The notes under the pieces were generated by a model. That model had not been told where the DNA came from and made no database searches. It saw only the letters and a program-made list of their open reading frames with translations. From Micromonospora_E sp048060115 (GTDB taxonomy: Bacteria > Actinomycetota > Actinomycetes > Mycobacteriales > Micromonosporaceae): a stretch of 64,000 nt of DNA. The stretch is taken from assembly GCF_048060115.1 (NCBI RefSeq), contig NZ_JBHMIM010000009.1, positions 62,001 to 126,000 of the forward strand. The letters are read 5' to 3'. The translations under genes were made by a program, and so were the position numbers. This document shows, one piece after another, positions 18,030-27,134 of this stretch (positions within the stretch are counted from its first letter, which is position 1; each line of letters begins with the position of its first letter).

Positions 18030-18761
18030 TCAGGTTTCGGGCCCTCCGGTGGCCAGGTCGAGCACGGCGGCCAGGCCATTGGCCCGGCCGGCGTCGGCCG
18101 CCGGCAGGACCAGGGTGGCGCATCCCGCCCGTACCGCGCCGGCGTCGGCCGGGGTGTCGCCGACCATCAGGGTGCGTTCCGGGTCGGCCCGCAGCATCCC
18201 GCAGGCCCGTAGGAAGATCGCCGGGTCGGGCTTGCAACGGCCGACCTCGAACGACAGTGCCCAGGCGTCGACCAGGTCGGCCAGCCCCCAGGCCGCGAAG
18301 TGCGGCCGGATGTCAAAGCCGACGTTGCTGACCACCGCCACCGGCACCCCGGCGGTGTGCAGGGTGCGCAACGTCGCTGCGGTGTCCGCGTACGGCAGCC
18401 AGCCGTCGGGGACGAGCAGCCGCTCGTAGAGGGCGTCGGCCAGCCCGGTCACACCGCTGTCGACGGTAGCCGCCAGCCCGGTGTACGCCGCCCGGTGCGC
18501 CTCGGGGTACAGGTCACGGTCGGCCCACACCTCGGCCAAGGGCGGCGGCACCCGGTGGGGCGGCGGTCCGCCGGCCCGGCCGGCGGTCAACAGCCGGTCC
18601 GCGAGCACGGTGGCCCGGCCCCGGTCGAGGGTGACACCGCACGCCTCGGCACTGCGAGTCACCCACCGGACGGAGTCCTCCACCTGGGCGAGGGTGCCAT
18701 GGAAATCGAACAGCACGGCCTCGACGGGGCGCAGCCGGGGCCGGTCGGGTGGTTCGTGCAC
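18030..18761 (-). CDS. HAD-superfamily hydrolase
   Basis: Phosphatase-like protein of 243 residues with all four HAD motifs: AVLFDFHGTLA (nucleophile Asp), VAVVSNVGF, the lysine in VGRCKPDPAIF and LMVGDTPADA. The helical cap is between motifs 1 and 2. Substrate unknown. Lies alone on the minus strand between the lipid kinase and helY. Confidence 0.86.
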   Translation of the reverse strand: MHEPPDRPRLRPVEAVLFDFHGTLAQVEDSVRWVTRSAEACGVTLDRGRATVLADRLLTAGRAGGPPPHRVPPPLAEVWADRDLYPEAHRAAYTGLAATVDSGVTGLADALYERLLVPDGWLPYADTAATLRTLHTAGVPVAVVSNVGFDIRPHFAAWGLADLVDAWALSFEVGRCKPDPAIFLRACGMLRADPERTLMVGDTPADAGAVRAGCATLVLPAADAGRANGLAAVLDLATGGPET

Positions 18762-18846
18762 CCATGCACCCTACCGAGGTGGGCTCGCGGCCCTGCGGGT
18801 TGCCCTGAGTGGGACGTAACCGGTCGGCTGTGATTAATCTTGCGGT

Positions 18847-21630
18847 ATGTCGAGCCCCGCCGAGCGGTACGCAGCGGCGCGCCGCCGGGCCGCGCAGGCC
18901 TCCACCTTTCCCGCGCTCGAGGAGTTCGCCCTCGATCTCGGGTTCGATCTGGACGATTTCCAGCGGTCGGCCTGCCAGGCTCTCGAACGGGGCAGCGGTG
19001 TGCTGGTCTGCGCCCCGACCGGTGCGGGCAAGACAGTGGTCGGTGAGTTCGCCGTCCATCTGGCGTTGCGGGGCGGGTCGCCGACCCCGCACGGTGTCCG
19101 CCGCAAGTGCTTCTACACCACCCCGATCAAGGCGTTGTCCAACCAGAAGTACCACGACCTGGTGGCCCGGTACGGTGCCGCCCAGGTGGGGCTACTGACC
19201 GGCGACAACGCGATCAACGGCGACGCGCCGGTGGTGGTGATGACCACCGAGGTGCTGCGCAACATGCTCTACGCCGGCTCGGCCACCCTCGACGGGCTCG
19301 CGTACGTGGTGATGGACGAGGTCCACTACCTCGCCGACCGGTTCCGGGGTGCGGTCTGGGAGGAGGTGATCATCCATCTCCCGCCATCGGTCACACTGGT
19401 GTCGCTGTCGGCCACGGTCTCCAACGCGGAGGAGTTCGCCGACTGGCTGGTCACCGTCCGTGGCGAGACCGAGGTGGTGGTCAGCGAGCACCGTCCGGTA
19501 CCTCTGTGGCAGCACATGCTGGTGGGCCGGCGGATGTTCGACCTGTTCCATGACGCCGACGCGGCCCGCAAGCACGACGTACATCCTGAGCTGCTGCGGT
19601 ACAGCCGGGAGATGCTGCGGCGGCTGGAGCTCGGCGACGGCCGTACGCAGGGGCCCGGTTGGGGCCGGTCCGGTGGTCGCGGCCCGCGCTGGCGGCCACC
19701 GGCCCGCGCCGACGTGATCGAGCGGCTCGACCGTGACGGGCTGCTGCCGGCGATCGTGTTCGTGTTCAGCCGGGCCGGCTGTGACGCCGCCGTCGCGCAG
19801 TGCCTGGCGGCCGGGCTGCGGTTGACCACGCCGGAGGAGCGCGTCGAGATCCGTCGGGTGGCCGAGTCGAGGCTGGCCAGCCTGCCGGCGGAGGATCTGT
19901 CGGTGCTCGGCTACTGGGGCTGGCTCGAGGGTCTGGAGCGGGGGTTGGCGGCGCACCACGCCGGCATGCTGCCGGCGTTCAAGGAGGTCGTCGAGGATCT
20001 GTTCGTCCGGGGTCTGATCAAGGCGGTGTTCGCCACCGAGACGCTCGCCCTGGGGATCAACATGCCGGCCCGGTGTGTGGTGCTGGAGCGGCTGGTCAAG
20101 TACAATGGCGAAGCGCACGTCGATCTGACACCGGGCGAGTACACCCAGCTCACCGGGCGGGCCGGTCGGCGCGGCATCGACGTGGAGGGCCACGCGGTGG
20201 TGGTCTGGTCACCGGAGGTCGACCCGCGGCACGTCGCCGGGCTGGCGTCGACCCGTACCTACCCGCTGCGGTCGAGTTTCCGCCCGTCGTACAACATGGC
20301 GGTCAACCTGGTCGGCTCGGTCGGCGCGGACGCCGCCCGTGAGCTGCTGGAGTCGTCGTTCGCCCAGTTCCAGGCGGACCGGTCGGTGGTCGGCCTGGCG
20401 CGGCAGGTGCAGCACAACACCGAGACGATCGAGGCGTACGGCGCCGAGGTGAGCTGCCACCTGGGCGACTTCGACGAGTACTTCGACCTGCGGGTGGCGA
20501 TCGCCGACCGGGAGCGTGAGGTGGCCCGCCGCAGCCAGCATCAACGGCGGGCCGCGGCGGCCGAATCGCTGGAGCGGTTGCGGGTCGGCGACGTCATCCG
20601 GGTGCCTTCAGGCCGGCGCGCCGGCCTGGCGGTGGTGCTGGACCCGAGCACGGGTGGGTTCGGCGAGCCTCGGCCACTGGTGCTGACCCAGGATCGGTGG
20701 GCGGGCCGGGTCGCGGCCAGTGACTTCACGTCGCCGGCCGAGGTACTGGCCCGAGTGCGGGTGCCCAAGAATTTCAATCACCGGTCCACGGCGGCCCGCC
20801 GGGATCTCGCGGCAGCGGTGGCCGGCACCGGGCTGGCCCGCCACGGCGGCCGTCGCCGGGGCCGTGGGGGCGGTGACGGGACGGACGATCGGGTCGAACA
20901 GTTGCGGGCCGAGCTGCGCCGGCACCCCTGCCACAGCTGTCCGGACCGGGAGGAGCACGCCCGGTGGGCGGAGCGTCGCCGCCGGCTGGCCCGCGACACC
21001 GACGAGCTGCGTTCCCGGGTGTCGGGGCGCACCGGATCGTTGACCCGGACCTTCGACCGGGTCTGCGGGCTGCTCACCGATCGTGGCTATCTGACGCCCG
21101 AGGGTACGGTCAGCGACGCGGGTCGGATGCTGGCCCGGATCTGGACGGAGACCGACCTGCTGGTAGCCGAATGTCTGCGCGGGGGGATCTGGGACAGGCT
21201 CGGCCCGGCGGAGTTGGCCGCTGCCGTCTCGGTGCTGGTGTACGAGGCCCGCCGGGACGTCGACGAGCGGGCGGCGATGCCGCGTGGGGCGGTCACCGAA
21301 GCGGTGGACGCCACCACGCAGATCTGGGCCGGGCTGGAAGCCGACGAGGCCGCCGCGGGCCTGGAGTCCACCCGGGAGCCGGATCTGGGCTTCGTCTGGC
21401 CGGTGTACCGGTGGGCGCGGGGCGAGCCGTTGGCGAAGGTGCTGGCCAGCGGGGACAGCCTGGACGGGGAGATGCCGGCGGGAGACTTCGTCCGGTGGGC
21501 ACGTCAGGTCGCCGACATGCTCGGACAACTGGCCCAGGCGCGGGGCAGCTCACCGCAGCTGGCGAAGACCGCGGCACAGGCGGTGACCGCGTTGCAGCGC
21601 GGGGTGCTGGCCTTCCATATCGTCACCTGA
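18847..21630 (+). CDS. helY: Ski2/Mtr4-like DEAD/DEAH-box helicase HelY
   Basis: Large RNA helicase (927 residues) related to eukaryotic Mtr4/Ski2. CAPTGAGKTVV (Walker A), VVMDEVHYLADR (DEVH box), LSATVSN (motif III) and LTGRAGRRGID (motif VI) are all present. The C-terminal part has an arch-like insertion and a CHSC cysteine pair near residue 700. TAATCT (18835-18840) six bases before the ATG suggests a leaderless message. The tat-helY-exonuclease order is conserved in actinobacteria; the role is probably RNA turnover, not proven here. Confidence 0.93.
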   Translation: MSSPAERYAAARRRAAQASTFPALEEFALDLGFDLDDFQRSACQALERGSGVLVCAPTGAGKTVVGEFAVHLALRGGSPTPHGVRRKCFYTTPIKALSNQKYHDLVARYGAAQVGLLTGDNAINGDAPVVVMTTEVLRNMLYAGSATLDGLAYVVMDEVHYLADRFRGAVWEEVIIHLPPSVTLVSLSATVSNAEEFADWLVTVRGETEVVVSEHRPVPLWQHMLVGRRMFDLFHDADAARKHDVHPELLRYSREMLRRLELGDGRTQGPGWGRSGGRGPRWRPPARADVIERLDRDGLLPAIVFVFSRAGCDAAVAQCLAAGLRLTTPEERVEIRRVAESRLASLPAEDLSVLGYWGWLEGLERGLAAHHAGMLPAFKEVVEDLFVRGLIKAVFATETLALGINMPARCVVLERLVKYNGEAHVDLTPGEYTQLTGRAGRRGIDVEGHAVVVWSPEVDPRHVAGLASTRTYPLRSSFRPSYNMAVNLVGSVGADAARELLESSFAQFQADRSVVGLARQVQHNTETIEAYGAEVSCHLGDFDEYFDLRVAIADREREVARRSQHQRRAAAAESLERLRVGDVIRVPSGRRAGLAVVLDPSTGGFGEPRPLVLTQDRWAGRVAASDFTSPAEVLARVRVPKNFNHRSTAARRDLAAAVAGTGLARHGGRRRGRGGGDGTDDRVEQLRAELRRHPCHSCPDREEHARWAERRRRLARDTDELRSRVSGRTGSLTRTFDRVCGLLTDRGYLTPEGTVSDAGRMLARIWTETDLLVAECLRGGIWDRLGPAELAAAVSVLVYEARRDVDERAAMPRGAVTEAVDATTQIWAGLEADEAAAGLESTREPDLGFVWPVYRWARGEPLAKVLASGDSLDGEMPAGDFVRWARQVADMLGQLAQARGSSPQLAKTAAQAVTALQRGVLAFHIVT

Positions 21631-21650
21631 CGCTCAGTAGGCGCTCAAAC

Positions 21651-21678
21651 GCAGATCGTGTCGAAACGCGCGATCTGC
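21651..21678 (+). terminator. Hairpin downstream of helY
   Basis: Inverted repeat GCAGATCG/CGATCTGC with a 12-nt loop, 20 bp after the helY stop. There is no T-run, so any terminator activity is uncertain. The rest of 21631-21809 is gene-free and less GC-rich. Confidence 0.4.
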
Positions 21679-21809
21679 TGCCCCGACACGTCACGATGTG
21701 AAAACGGTCCGACGAAACAACCGAACGTTCGCTTGCGGAGCGCGTTTTGGCTGCTCACGATCATTCCCGGGGACTTACCAGCCGGTTGCTGGGGCTTGAG
21801 GGGGCGGAC

Positions 21810-22715
21810 GTGGCAGAGATCAACCATTTCGAGTACGGCTTCATCACACCGACGCTGAGCTACGCGTTGTCGGTGCTCGGTTCCTTCCTGGGACTGATCT
21901 GTGCCGTACGGGTACGTGAGTCGACCACCCCGGGGCGGCGTACCTGGTGGCTGGTGCTCGCCGCCTTCGCCATCGGCGGCACCGCGATCTGGACCATGCA
22001 CTTCATGGCGATGCTGGGCTTCGCCGTGGCGGGTACCCAGATCCGGTACGACATCGGGATCACCATCGCCAGCGCGGTGCTCGCGATCGCCGCCGTCGCG
22101 ATCGGGCTGTTCCTGGTCGGCTTCGGTCGACCGTCGTTGCTGAAGATCCTGTCCGGCGGGGTGCTCACCGGGCTGGGAGTGGCCGCGATGCACTACACCG
22201 GAATGGCCGCGATGCGGCTGCACGGTGACATCGGCTACGACCCGGGCCGCGTGGCTCTGTCGATCCTGATCGCGGTGGTCGCGGCGACCGTGGCGCTGTG
22301 GCTGGCGGTCACCGTCCGGCGCCCACTGGCGATGACCGGATCGGCGCTGCTGATGGGCGTCGCCGTCAACGGGATGCACTTCACCGGGATGACCGCCATG
22401 TCGGTGCACCTGCACGAGCCGACCGGGTTGCTCACCGGCGCCACGGCGGCGACCCTGCTGGTGCCGATCGGCGTGGCGGTGCTGCTCGTGGTGATCGGTC
22501 TGGTGTACGCGGTGCTGTCCGCCCCCACCGAGGAGGACCGGGCGGCGGCGGCGTACCTGGATGCGCGGATCGCGCAGCGCACGGCGGCGCCGGCGGCGCC
22601 ACCGGCCGCGCCGGCACGAGCGAACGGCTTCACCCCGATGCGCAGCGGCTCGACCGCCGGCAGCGACCGGAACACGCCGAGTGGCTCAGGCGGGTTCAAC
22701 GGTTTCAATCCCTGA
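21810..22715 (+). CDS. MHYT-domain integral membrane sensor protein
   Basis: 301 residues with about seven membrane helices and three MHYT-type repeats (WTMHFMAM, AAMHYTGM, NGMHFTGM). In the family these bind copper and are thought to sense a diatomic gas such as O2, CO or NO. Unlike many homologues there is no attached GGDEF/EAL or kinase domain; the C-terminus is an Ala/Pro/Gly-rich tail. GTG at 21810 follows GAGGGGG. Its last 30 bp overlap the convergent exonuclease gene. Confidence 0.85.
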   Translation: MAEINHFEYGFITPTLSYALSVLGSFLGLICAVRVRESTTPGRRTWWLVLAAFAIGGTAIWTMHFMAMLGFAVAGTQIRYDIGITIASAVLAIAAVAIGLFLVGFGRPSLLKILSGGVLTGLGVAAMHYTGMAAMRLHGDIGYDPGRVALSILIAVVAATVALWLAVTVRRPLAMTGSALLMGVAVNGMHFTGMTAMSVHLHEPTGLLTGATAATLLVPIGVAVLLVVIGLVYAVLSAPTEEDRAAAAYLDARIAQRTAAPAAPPAAPARANGFTPMRSGSTAGSDRNTPSGSGGFNGFNP

Positions 22716-23687
22716 TCCGCCGTCGTCCGGCACTGCCTTGTCGGGGTCGCGGTCAGCGGCGTCCGGTTCCGGGTCGCGGGCCATCGCGTCGACCATCCGC
22801 CGGCAGGACCCGGCCAGGTTCCACCGGGCGGCGAGTCTCATGAGTTCCTGCGAGTCGGCCGGTGCGGCCGGCAGCCGTACGGGTGGGGCGGCCAGCTCCA
22901 CGTCCCGGGCGACGCGGACCACCCTCGGCGCGACCGACAGGTAGTCGTGGGCGGCGGCGAGCCGGGCGCGTAGTCCGGCAGCGAAGCCAGCATGTGGGTC
23001 GTCGAGCGCCGCGACCAGGCTGGCGAGGTCGCCGTAACGTTCGAGTAGCCGGGCGGCGGTCTTGGCGCCGACCCCGGGTACGCCGGGCAGCCCGTCGCTG
23101 GGATCGCCGCGCAACGCCGCGAAATCGGCGTACGCGGCGGCTGGCACGCCGAAGCGGGCCCGGACGGCGGCGTCGTCGCAGTCGTCCAGCCTGGCCACGC
23201 CCCGGCCGATGTAGAGCAGCCGGACCGGGTGGTCGTCGTCGACGAGTTGGAACAGGTCACGGTCACCGGAGACCACCTCGACCGGACCGGCCTGTCGGGT
23301 GGCGAGGGTGCCCAGCACGTCGTCGGCTTCGTAGCCGGTGGCGCCGATGGCCGGCACACCGAGCGCGGCCAGTACCTCCAACAGCACCGGGATCTGTGCG
23401 CTGAGGCTGTCGGGCACGATCTCGCCGCCGTCCGGTGCCAGCCGGTGCGCCTTGTAGGTGGGCAGCAACTCGACCCGCCAGGCGGGGCGCCAGTCGTGGT
23501 CGAGCGCGCAGATCAGCGCACCCGGTCGGCGTCTGGTGATCAGTGCGGCCAGCATGTCGAGGAAGCCCCGTACCGCGTTGACCGGCTCGCCGGCGTCGGT
23601 ACGGGCAGCGGCCTCGGGCACGCCGAAGAAGGCCCGGAAGTACAGGCCGGGGGCGTCGACGGCGAGCAGGGGGAGTTGTCGGGTCAC
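22686..23687 (-). CDS. 5'-3' exonuclease (DNA polymerase I N-terminal domain-like)
   Basis: 333-residue FEN-type nuclease related to the 5' nuclease domain of Pol I, probably acting in Okazaki fragment processing or repair. Metal-site motifs: LLAVDAPGLYFRAFF, TGYEADDVLGTLA, VVSGDRDLFQLV, LRGDPSDGLPG; the helix-hairpin-helix is GVGAKTAARLL. GTG at 23687 (VTRQLPLLAVD) is chosen; a GTG 30 bp upstream is possible. The final 10 codons overlap the tail of the MHYT gene. The synteny helY-membrane protein-exonuclease matches M. tuberculosis. Confidence 0.9.
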   Translation of the reverse strand: MTRQLPLLAVDAPGLYFRAFFGVPEAAARTDAGEPVNAVRGFLDMLAALITRRRPGALICALDHDWRPAWRVELLPTYKAHRLAPDGGEIVPDSLSAQIPVLLEVLAALGVPAIGATGYEADDVLGTLATRQAGPVEVVSGDRDLFQLVDDDHPVRLLYIGRGVARLDDCDDAAVRARFGVPAAAYADFAALRGDPSDGLPGVPGVGAKTAARLLERYGDLASLVAALDDPHAGFAAGLRARLAAAHDYLSVAPRVVRVARDVELAAPPVRLPAAPADSQELMRLAARWNLAGSCRRMVDAMARDPEPDAADRDPDKAVPDDGGSGIETVEPA

Positions 23688-23776
23688 GCCGTCGAGCCTC
23701 GCATACACCGGTGACACCGCCGCGTCAGCCGGCGGGATGTCCGGCGCGGCGCGGTCTGGTGCGGCAGGCTGCCGAC

Positions 23777-24928
23777 ATGAGCTTCCTGCCTGGCCTGGAG
23801 CTGAGCCGGCGATTCCACCACGAGGTGGTGGCGCCGGTGCTCACCGCCCGGTTCCCGGGGTTGCGGTACGCGGCGGCCCGGATGGACAGTGGTTCGGAGC
23901 TGTTCGGCTACGACACACCCCGGTCCCGGGATCATGACTGGGGTCCGCGGGTGCAGATCCTGCTGGCCGGTGCGGACGCCGGCCTGGTCGACGAGGTGCT
24001 GGCCGCGGTCGGCCGGGAGCTGCCGGCGACGTTTCAGGGGGTGCCGACCAGGTTCGCTCCGGACGCCGACCGCAGCCTCGGCGTGCCGGCGTGCGACGGA
24101 CCCCGGCACGGGGTGACGGTCCTCGAGGTGGGTGACTGGTGCCGACGGGCGCTCGGCTTCGATCCGCTGGACGGCGTGGGCCTGCTGGACTGGCTCGCGG
24201 CACCGACCCAGCGGTTGGCCGAGTTCACCGGCGGTGACGTGTTCCATGACGGGTTGCCGGCTGGACCGGCGTGCGGCACGGCCGACCCGAACCAGGTCGG
24301 CGGGCTCGGCGTACGACGTGCCCGGTTGGCCTGGTATCCACCTGACGTCTGGCGGTACGTGCTGGCCGGTGGCTGGTCGCGGGTAGCGGGCGAGGAGCCT
24401 TTCGTCGGCCGGTGCGGCGAGGTGGACGACGATGTCGGCGGCCGGGTGATCGCCGCCCGGCTCGTCCGTGACCTGATGCGGCTCACGCTGCTGCTGGACC
24501 GTCGTTATCCACCGTACGGCAAGTGGTTGGGGACCGCCTTCGCCGGATCGTCCGACCATGATGGCCTCGCCACGGTGCTCGCCGGCGTGCTGGGCGCCGT
24601 CGACCCGCGCGTCCGGCAACGACAGCTGTGCCGGGCGTACGAGCTGGTGGCGGTGCGGACCAATCGTCTCGGTCTGGCCGGTCCGGTGGAGCCGACGGTG
24701 CGTCCGTTTCACGACCGGCCGTTCCTGGTGCTCGACGCCGGCCGGTTCGTTCGCGCGTTGCGGGGTTCGATCGAAGAGGCCGGATTGCGGGGGCTTCCGT
24801 TGCTGGGCGGGGTGGATCAGTTCGTCGATCATCCCGCGTTGCTGACCGACGCCGGCTGGACCAGAGCGGTGGTGTCGGGTGCGTTGGGACTGCCGCCGAC
24901 ACCACCTACCAAACGAACGTTAAGCTGA
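23777..24928 (+). CDS. DUF4037 family nucleotidyltransferase-like protein
   Basis: 383 residues with an N-terminal nucleotidyltransferase-like site (GSELFGYDTPRSRDHDWGP, with Asp-His-Asp as likely metal ligands) and a C-terminal DUF4037 region including PYGKWLGTAF. Substrate unknown. ATG at 23777 is supported by CAGGCT six bases before it, the leaderless spacing used elsewhere in this window. Confidence 0.75.
   Translation: MSFLPGLELSRRFHHEVVAPVLTARFPGLRYAAARMDSGSELFGYDTPRSRDHDWGPRVQILLAGADAGLVDEVLAAVGRELPATFQGVPTRFAPDADRSLGVPACDGPRHGVTVLEVGDWCRRALGFDPLDGVGLLDWLAAPTQRLAEFTGGDVFHDGLPAGPACGTADPNQVGGLGVRRARLAWYPPDVWRYVLAGGWSRVAGEEPFVGRCGEVDDDVGGRVIAARLVRDLMRLTLLLDRRYPPYGKWLGTAFAGSSDHDGLATVLAGVLGAVDPRVRQRQLCRAYELVAVRTNRLGLAGPVEPTVRPFHDRPFLVLDAGRFVRALRGSIEEAGLRGLPLLGGVDQFVDHPALLTDAGWTRAVVSGALGLPPTPPTKRTLS
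24909..24923. promoter_or_regulatory. Possible TetR-type operator before the acyl-CoA dehydrogenase
   Basis: CCAAACGAACGTTAA contains the interrupted inverted repeat CGTT/AACG (reverse strand AACG-TT-CGTT), similar in style to TetR operators of fatty-acid genes. It overlaps the 3' end of the preceding gene. No TetR gene is nearby. Confidence 0.25.
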
Positions 24929-25002
24929 TTTCGTGTCGATGTGGCACCGCCGGCCGTCACCACGATCGGCGCCGAACCGCTCATCACCCCTGGAGCGCCG
25001 TC

Positions 25003-26145
25003 ATGATCATCGACCGTGTCCTGCCGACCCCCGAGGCGCACGACCTGATCGAGCTGACCACCGAGCTGGCCGACCGGGAGCTCGCCGGTCGGGTTGACGA
25101 CTTCGAACACCGTGGGGAGTTTCCTCGCGAGGTGATCCGGACCCTGGGCCGCGCCGGCCTGCTCGGCCTGCCGTTCGCCGAGGCCGACGGCGGGGGTGGT
25201 CAGCCGTACGAGGTCTATCTGCAGGTGCTGGAGGTCCTGGCGAGCCGCTGGTTGGCCGTCGCCGAGGCGGTCAGCGTGCATACGCTGTCCTGCTATCCGG
25301 TGGCCGAGTTCGGCACGTCTCGGCAGCGCAAGTCGTTGCCGGAGATGCTCGGCGGCGAGCTGCTCGGGGCGTACTGCCTCAGCGAGCCGCAGGGCGGGTC
25401 GGACGCGGCGGCGTTGACGACCCGGGCGGTCCGCGACGGCGACGATCTCGTGGTGTCGGGTACGAAGGCGTGGATCACCCACGCGGCGGTGGCGGACTTC
25501 TACAACGTGTTCTGCCGCACGGGTGGGCCGGGACGGGACGGCGTCTCCTGCCTGTTGATCCCGGCGGGCACCGCCGGGGTGTGTCCGCAGCAGGCCGAGC
25601 GGACGATGGGGCTGCGGTCGTCGCCCGTCGCCCAGTTGATCTTCGACGACGCCCGGGTGCCGGCGGACCAGCTGGTGGGCGACGCCGGCCAGGGCTTCGC
25701 GGTCGCGATGGCGGCGCTGGCGGCGGGGCGTCTGGGGATCGCCGCGTGTGCGGTGGGGCTGGCTCAGGCGGCGCTGGACCACGCGGTGGGTCATGCCCGT
25801 GAGCGTGAACAGTTCGGCCGTCGGATCATCGACCTGCAGGGTCTGGGGTTCATGCTGGCGGACATGGCCACCCAGGTCTCGGCGGCGCGGGCGATGACGT
25901 TGGCGGCGGCGCGGTTGCGCGACGCCGGGCGGCCGTACGCGACCGAGTCGGCGAAGGCGAAACTGTTCGCCACGGATGTCGCGATGCGGGTCACGGTGGA
26001 CGCGGTCCAGGTGCTCGGCGGGTACGGCTACGTCTCGGACAATCCGGTCGAGCGCTACCTGCGTGAGGCGAAGGTGCTGCAGATCGTCGAGGGCACCAAC
26101 CAGATTCAGCGGGTGGTGATCTCCCGTGCGTTGGCCCGGGGCTGA
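25003..26145 (+). CDS. Acyl-CoA dehydrogenase
   Basis: FAD enzyme oxidising an acyl-CoA to the 2-enoyl-CoA, 380 residues. YCLSEPQGGSDAAA is the first family signature, LRSSPVAQLIFDD the second, and the catalytic glutamate lies in VLQIVEGTNQIQRVV. ATG at 25003 (MIIDRVLPTPEA) fits the family start; the frame is open upstream. Substrate chain length cannot be read. It is followed by an Lrp regulator; any link to the lysine pathway 2 kb on, which would end in crotonyl-CoA, is only suggestive. Confidence 0.92.
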   Translation: MIIDRVLPTPEAHDLIELTTELADRELAGRVDDFEHRGEFPREVIRTLGRAGLLGLPFAEADGGGGQPYEVYLQVLEVLASRWLAVAEAVSVHTLSCYPVAEFGTSRQRKSLPEMLGGELLGAYCLSEPQGGSDAAALTTRAVRDGDDLVVSGTKAWITHAAVADFYNVFCRTGGPGRDGVSCLLIPAGTAGVCPQQAERTMGLRSSPVAQLIFDDARVPADQLVGDAGQGFAVAMAALAAGRLGIAACAVGLAQAALDHAVGHAREREQFGRRIIDLQGLGFMLADMATQVSAARAMTLAAARLRDAGRPYATESAKAKLFATDVAMRVTVDAVQVLGGYGYVSDNPVERYLREAKVLQIVEGTNQIQRVVISRALARG

Positions 26146-26222
26146 CACCGTCGGCGTCCGGTCTGGCGTACGGACGGGTATCGCTGTCGCACCGGGGACC
26201 CGACGGCGGTAGGTTTCTCGCC

Positions 26223-26666
26223 GTGGAGGAGACCGATCGGGCAATCGTCGCCGCGTTGACCACGGACGGCCGGGTGTCCTACACCGATCTGGCCGAGCGG
26301 GTCGGCCTGTCGGTGTCCGCCGTGCATCAGCGGGTACGGCGGCTGGAACAGCGGGGCGTCGTCAAGGGCTACAGCGCACGGGTGTCGTACGAGGCGGTGG
26401 GTCTGCCGTTGAGCGCGTTCGTCGCGATCCGGCCGCTGGATCCGTCCCAGCCCGATGACGCGCCGGAGCGGCTGTCACATCTGGCCGAGATCGACTCCTG
26501 CTATTCGGTGGCGGGGGAGGACTTCTATCTGCTGCTGGTCAGGGTGGTGAGCCCGGCGGATCTGGAGCGGTTGTTGCAGGAGATCCGCACCGCCGCCAAC
26601 GTGACGACACGGACCACAGTGGTGCTTTCTACGCCGTACGAGTCACGGCCGCCCAAGTTGACCTGA
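26223..26666 (+). CDS. Lrp/AsnC family transcriptional regulator
   Basis: 147 residues: AsnC-type helix-turn-helix in the first 50 (VSYTDLAERVGLSVSAVHQR) and a C-terminal RAM ligand domain. Family members respond to amino acids. GTG at 26223 has TAGGTT (26210-26215) seven bases before it, so the message is probably leaderless. Possible targets are the adjacent acyl-CoA dehydrogenase or the nearby lysine cluster; neither is shown. Confidence 0.9.
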   Translation: MEETDRAIVAALTTDGRVSYTDLAERVGLSVSAVHQRVRRLEQRGVVKGYSARVSYEAVGLPLSAFVAIRPLDPSQPDDAPERLSHLAEIDSCYSVAGEDFYLLLVRVVSPADLERLLQEIRTAANVTTRTTVVLSTPYESRPPKLT

Positions 26667-26773
26667 CGTTGATCTTGCCTGCGGCACCGCGACCCTCCGT
26701 GCTGACATCCTAGGACGCTGTACAGAGTGTGCGACCCGCCAACGACACAAGACCTCCATCGGGCATCGCTGCT

Positions 26774-26799
26774 GGTTTGATCCGCTCGGACCTGGGCAT
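26774..26799 (+). promoter_or_regulatory. Stress sigma factor (SigB/SigF-type) promoter candidate
   Basis: GGTTTGA followed 15 bases later by GGGCAT resembles the actinobacterial general-stress sigma consensus (GNNT, N14-16, GGGTA). It lies about 57 bp before csbD, whose Bacillus homologue belongs to the SigB regulon. Confidence 0.4.
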
Positions 26800-26855
26800 T
26801 GAGGAAGGCACGGGCGGACACGGTGCCGGCCGCTATCCCGGAGGAGTGATCGACC

Positions 26856-27050
26856 ATGGGCATGACCGACAAGGCACGCAATAAGGCCGACGAACTCAAG
26901 GGCCAGGCGAAGGAGCGCTACGGCGCCGCGACCGACAACGAGCAGTTGCAGGCGGAGGGTGCGACGGAGGCCGGCAAGGCGCGGACGAAGCAGGCCGGGG
27001 AGCACGCCAAGGAAGCTGGCCGCAACGTCAAGGATGCCTTCAGCGGCTGA
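26856..27050 (+). CDS. CsbD family stress protein
   Basis: 64 residues, highly charged, Ala/Lys/Glu-rich with no cysteine, beginning MGMTDKARNKADELKGQAKE as in CsbD proteins. These are small general-stress proteins with no known biochemical activity. A good ribosome site (GGAGGAG) precedes the ATG, and a strong palindrome follows the gene. Confidence 0.88.
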   Translation: MGMTDKARNKADELKGQAKERYGAATDNEQLQAEGATEAGKARTKQAGEHAKEAGRNVKDAFSG

Positions 27051-27066
27051 CCTGTCTTTAGACCAC

Positions 27067-27112
27067 CATCGGGGCTGTGGGTCACTTCGCGAAGTGACCC
27101 ACAGCCCCGATG
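27067..27112. terminator. Perfect 46-bp palindrome, bidirectional terminator
   Basis: 23-bp arms match without mismatch, centred between 27089 and 27090 (core CACTTCGCGAAGTG). It sits exactly between the convergent csbD and kamA genes. No T-run follows on either strand, but the stem is strong enough to stop both transcripts. Confidence 0.75.
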
Positions 27113-27134
27113 CTTGATCGTGGTGGGCGTCAGG

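Noticed and set aside
21740..21760. LexA box from CCGAACGTTCGC
   Set aside because: Lacks the 4-nt spacer of the actinobacterial SOS box, and neither neighbour is a typical SOS gene.
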